From: Membranipora membranacea
Lineage: Eukaryota > Bryozoa > Gymnolaemata > Cheilostomatida > Membraniporidae
Reading direction: 5' to 3'
NCBI GenBank assembly: GCA_914767715.1
Contig: OU612069.1
Coordinates: forward strand, 20,769,387 to 20,833,386
DNA length: 64,000 nt
Of this stretch, positions 60,206 through 64,000 are shown piece after piece; the first letter of the stretch is position 1, and each line of letters begins with the position of its first letter. The notes under the pieces were generated by a model. The model was not told the origin of the DNA and did no database searches. It saw only the letters and a list, made by a program, of their open reading frames with translations. The position numbers and the translations under genes were made by a program.

Positions 60206-62080
60206 GTAAGTATATACATTAGAAGACTTAATGTCAGCTAGAGTTTAGTTTAGCTAGAAGCGGGGTGAGTTTTGTTAGCTAGAAATAAATTTTGGCTAGC
60301 TCAGGTTGGAGTCGATATAAAAGAATAGAGGGTGACTGAATCTTAGCATTGAATTAAGCTGTTTCAGGCATGTGTGAAATGGTGAACATTTTCTCCTAAG
60401 CTCCTCTAGCGCTATAATAATAGTATCAATAATTTGAAGAGCCAGACACCATCAGCATCCAGCTGAAACGCTGAGAAATATAAACAAAAAATAATACTAA
60501 TATTTGTTCTAGACTGATAACGGTTATCTACAGACAACAAGGTGGTGCACAACAAACAGTTATAATGATATGAAAAATGATGATGATTTATTAAATAATG
60601 CAATATTAGTATCAGAAATGGGAATCTGGTCCAGTAAATTTGTAAATTTAAATTTGGGATTGAAGAAAGAGTGTGTCATCGATATGAGCTCAATTTTGTT
60701 CACAAATCAATTTTAGCATGGTCAGTTTTGTATTTTGGTAATGTATTGAGGGAACTTGAGTCATTTCAGTATGTGTGCAGCTCTACAAATAGTGCATTTG
60801 GCAAATGTTAACAGGAAAAGGTTAGAGCAATTTTAATCTCGCAATTTTAAACGTAGCGGGGGGGGGGGGGGGGGGGGGGTTTAATTAGGCATGTCAAACC
60901 TTTGAGTGAACCCATTATGAAACTCTATGTTTTATGTTGTATGTGTTTAAAGGCGGAACAAGGAATTCAGGAAAAACTCTCAAACAAGTTGCCTTGTTAA
61001 ATTTTTTTTTGTGTCACTAATTGAGTTGAACAAGGCGATAAATCATTATTTTATCGATATTCTTATTTTTTTTATTGACTACGCACTGACGCATTGTCAC
61101 CTTGCTATTTTTAACTCAAATTTTGAATTTCCTTGTGATAAAAATGGCATATAACTTAATTTCTTTTGATTTGATAAAAATGTCATCTTGCTTCTTTTGC
61201 ACTGTATAAATGTCACTCATATTAATTTGACTTCCTAATTTTCTGTCTTATCTGTCATCTGTATGAGTCTTCCTCGAATTTCAATATTTAGATGAGCTCA
61301 CTTATTGGCAGTGACTGCTAGAATGTCACGAAGTGTGCCAATATTAATGTGATAGTTGACACTTGCAGTGATACCACTTCACAAAGCTTGCAATTTCAAT
61401 CAGGAAAATCGGCCTAAAGTTTCCCCAATTTCGCAAAATTTTAGTTGTTGCGAAGCTTTGACGACCTTTGAGGCTGCGTTGCTGAGTGTTCAAGGCGCAG
61501 TTCAAAGGCCTAGTCCAATCTCACAGCCGATATTTCACCGATGCAATGGTACACGCCATATTTACTAGCATATCTTGCTCGAGCAATTTTGCAACAATCA
61601 CAAACATATCATTGTACCCTCCGGAATTTCTCAGAATGACTACTATTGCAAATCTTGGGACACAAAACTAACTTATGTATATTGTATTTGCTTGCATTCG
61701 TTCCATGGCCTTCTTTTGTTCAACTAGAATGATTTTAGATGACTCCGACATCTCAAAGATATGGTGAACTTTTCCTCATTCTCAACATTCAGTCATAATG
61801 ACACAATGTCGCAACCAGTTTAATAGGGTGAGGTTGTCTCGACAAAACTATAATTGGCTTCAAGTCCTCACCAAATATAAAAAAAATGTCCTGATTATTC
61901 ATCCTGAAATCAGCACAAAAGGAAATTTCCATCCCCAGTTTAGTAACCCTCAGTTACTAGTTGTGATTGACACATAACTTTTTACACTGTAAATCACGTT
62001 TACCTTTGAATGCATTTCTCTGCTCAACTGTTATTTAATTTTTTCAGACATGATTTATTTGCCCAAAGTTCTTTCATGTC
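60206..62080. other. Presumed EXOC1 intron, no exon found
   Basis: It begins with GTAAGT after exon 18. A 22-G tract is at 60858-60879. I searched for the next expected Sec3 rod segment and did not find it. Confidence 0.4.
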
Positions 62081-63084
62081 CACACGATAACCCAGTACTG
62101 GATGTGACTATATGTACCACACGATAACCCAGTACTCGATGTGACTATATGTACCACACGATAACCCGGTACTCGATGTGACTGTATGTACCACACAATA
62201 ACCCAGTACTCGATGTGACTATATGTACCACACGGTAACCCAGTACTCGATGTGACTATATGTACCACACGATAACCCAGTATTCGATGTGACTATATGT
62301 ACCACACGATAACCCAGTACTCGATGTGACTATATGTACCACACGATAACCCAGTACTCGATGTGACTATATGTACCACACGATAACCCGGTACTCGATG
62401 TGACTATATGTACCACACTATAACCCAGTACTCGATGTGACTATATGTACCACACTATAACCCAGTACTCGATGTGACTATATGTACCACACGATAACCA
62501 AGTACTCGATGTGACTATATGTACCACACGATAACCCAGTACTCGATGTGACTATATGTACCACATGATAACCCAGTACTCGATGTGACTATATGTACCA
62601 CACGATAACCCAGTACTCGATGTGACTATATGTACCGCACTATAACCAAGTACTCGATGTGACTATATGTACCACACGATAACCCAGTACTCGATGTGAC
62701 TATATGTACCACACGATAACCCGGTACTCGATGTGACTGTATGTACCACACAATAACCCAGTACTCGATGTGACTATATGTACCACACGATAACCCAGTA
62801 CTCGATGTGACTATATGTACCACACGATAACCCAGTACTCGATGTGACTATATGTACCACACGATAACCCAGTACTCGATGTGACTGTATGTACCACACG
62901 ATAACCCAGTACTCGATGTGACTATATGTACCACACGGTAACCCGGTACTCGATGTGACTATATGTACCACACGATAACCCAGTACTCGATGTGACTGTA
63001 TGTACCACACGATAACCAAGTACTCGATGTGACTATATGTACCACACTATAACCCAGTACTCGATGTGACTATATGTACCACAC
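62081..63084. repeat. Minisatellite, 37-bp unit, ~27 copies
   Basis: Unit: ccacacgataacccagtact followed by cgatgtgactatatgta. Copies are >90% identical, with recurrent variants (CGATAA/CTATAA/CAATAA/CGGTAA; CCCAG/CCCGG/CCAAG; CTATATG/CTGTATG). A distinctive two-unit variant block at 62164 recurs at 62719, exactly 15 units (555 bp) away. Confidence 0.95.
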
Positions 63085-63147
63085 TAGCCTTGTCACGCGG
63101 CTAAATTTTTCCCAAATCGAAAAATGAAGCCCATGACAAGGCTAGTA
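63083..63147. mobile_element. Miniature foldback element (family 2, copy 2)
   Basis: Arms actagccttgtca / tgacaaggctagt (63083-63095, 63134-63146) flank a ~38-bp AT-rich centre. It abuts the last minisatellite unit. Same family as 42942-43018. Confidence 0.8.
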
Positions 63148-64000
63148 CCAGTTGCTATACCGTGACAAAATGAAAATTGAGTTGAAAACTTATTTATTGC
63201 CATATGAAGAAATCGAACAATGCTATTGAGATTTCATTTACCAACATTTTCCTGTCCAGTGTCAAGCAGCTGATGTATTCACGCAGGCCTTCTCAGCATG
63301 GGAGTTATTTCTATGAAAAAAAGTAGGACTACCGCGCCACCAAATTCTCCGCACTTCATACCAGGTCTGTCTCAGGCTACATAGCCATTCTGGACAGCAA
63401 ACTGTATAATACGGAACTCACAATACTATTAGGATAAAGAAATGTGTAATTAAAAGAAATGAGTACCAGTGTGTGTTGAAATCGAACTGAAGGAACTAAA
63501 CTGTTGTCTCTATTCTAACCTGAGCATGAAAAACACTTAAAATCAAAGCAAAATTCATAATATGACAGGAGAAGCAACAAACAAATAAAAAGACAACCAA
63601 CTTCGTCATATACTGTGTCTTGCTCTCCCCAAAATGTGGGGTTATGGTTACCAATATTCCAGATAGAGTAATATTATTTTGAAAATTATATCAGCTACTA
63701 GTCCAGGATAAAACCATTAACTGTATCCAAGTATTGGCAGTAACATGAGCATGAATCAAACGTCTTGAGATTCAGGTGATTATCTTGAATTATAGGCAAC
63801 ATTTACCCTTCTTCACAAAGGAGGTCTCTAAGAATAAGATTATATCACAAGTTTGCCCGCAGTTAACCTTGTCCAACACTTAGCTAATTGCCTTTTTGGC
63901 AACAATAAGAATAATCTATATGATACCCATGGCAAGATACTAAGATGCAAGCGGAAAGGTATTGGTGTTATATCACAGTTTTCTTCTAAATTTGAGACAT
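63148..64000. other. Unassigned sequence to the window edge
   Basis: AT-rich, no exon recognised. Probably still EXOC1 intron. A weak acceptor near 63258 opens only ~17 codons. Confidence 0.35.

Noticed and set aside
60858-60879. 22-G tract as a regulatory quadruplex
   Set aside because: Homopolymer runs of this kind recur in the window (20478, 47796, 55035) and may partly reflect slippage or sequencing; no context supports a role.
62074-63019. Minus-strand reading frames through the minisatellite
   Set aside because: Open frames arise from the stop-free repeat unit; the peptide merely repeats every 37 residues.
62081-63084. CRISPR-like regular array of 37-bp repeats
   Set aside because: Units are directly adjacent with no spacers, in an animal intron. 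It is a minisatellite.

Overview
The window is nuclear DNA of an invertebrate animal. It has short GT-AG exons separated by AT-rich introns of 0.1-3 kb, metazoan LTR retrotransposons (BEL/Pao and Ty3/Gypsy-like), RTE/CR1-like LINE tails, tRNA-derived SINEs, many small foldback (MITE-like) elements and one long minisatellite. The exocyst subunit gene is clearly homologous to, but diverged from, vertebrate EXOC1. A sponge or another early-branching marine animal is my best guess, but the sequence does not settle this.

Left part (1-24 kb) is a graveyard of mobile elements. From 1 to 3.4 kb, minus strand, lies a decayed Gag-like gene with a zinc knuckle, open to the window edge. From 5.8 to 12.7 kb an element bounded by ~300-bp terminal inverted repeats carries ~150-bp subterminal tandem repeats and a nested, gutted BEL/Pao retrotransposon. 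A fragment resembling an SGNH hydrolase (12.7-13.2 kb) abuts a perfect 30-bp hairpin. A Gypsy element (13.3-15.7 kb, minus) has lost RNase H and most of integrase. A second Gypsy-like element (19.9-23.5 kb, minus) keeps protease, RNase H and a full integrase but lacks RT, and has an unusual charged extra ORF downstream. Between them (17.1-19.1 kb) there are only weak exon candidates.

Middle part (24.3-43.6 kb) holds two tandem, same-strand paralogous genes with matching exon phases. Both encode ~533-residue proteins with NHL-like propeller exons followed by EGF modules. The first begins with a cleavable signal peptide and appears secreted. The second begins with a membrane anchor, and its first exon lies in one arm of a large inverted repeat. 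A four-exon minus-strand gene of unknown function (39.1-43.6 kb, 294 residues) interleaves with the last exon of the second paralog.

Right part (44-64 kb) is the plus-strand EXOC1/Sec3 gene. I could place 18 consecutive phase-consistent exons, covering the PH-like lipid-binding domain, coiled-coil region and roughly the first two thirds of the protein. The C-terminal exons are not in the window. Its introns are loaded with a 5'-truncated LINE, SINEs and foldback elements. Downstream of the last recognised exon lies a ~1-kb minisatellite of 37-bp units. EXOC1 and the minus-strand unknown gene are head to head with under 1 kb between them, suggesting a shared promoter region.
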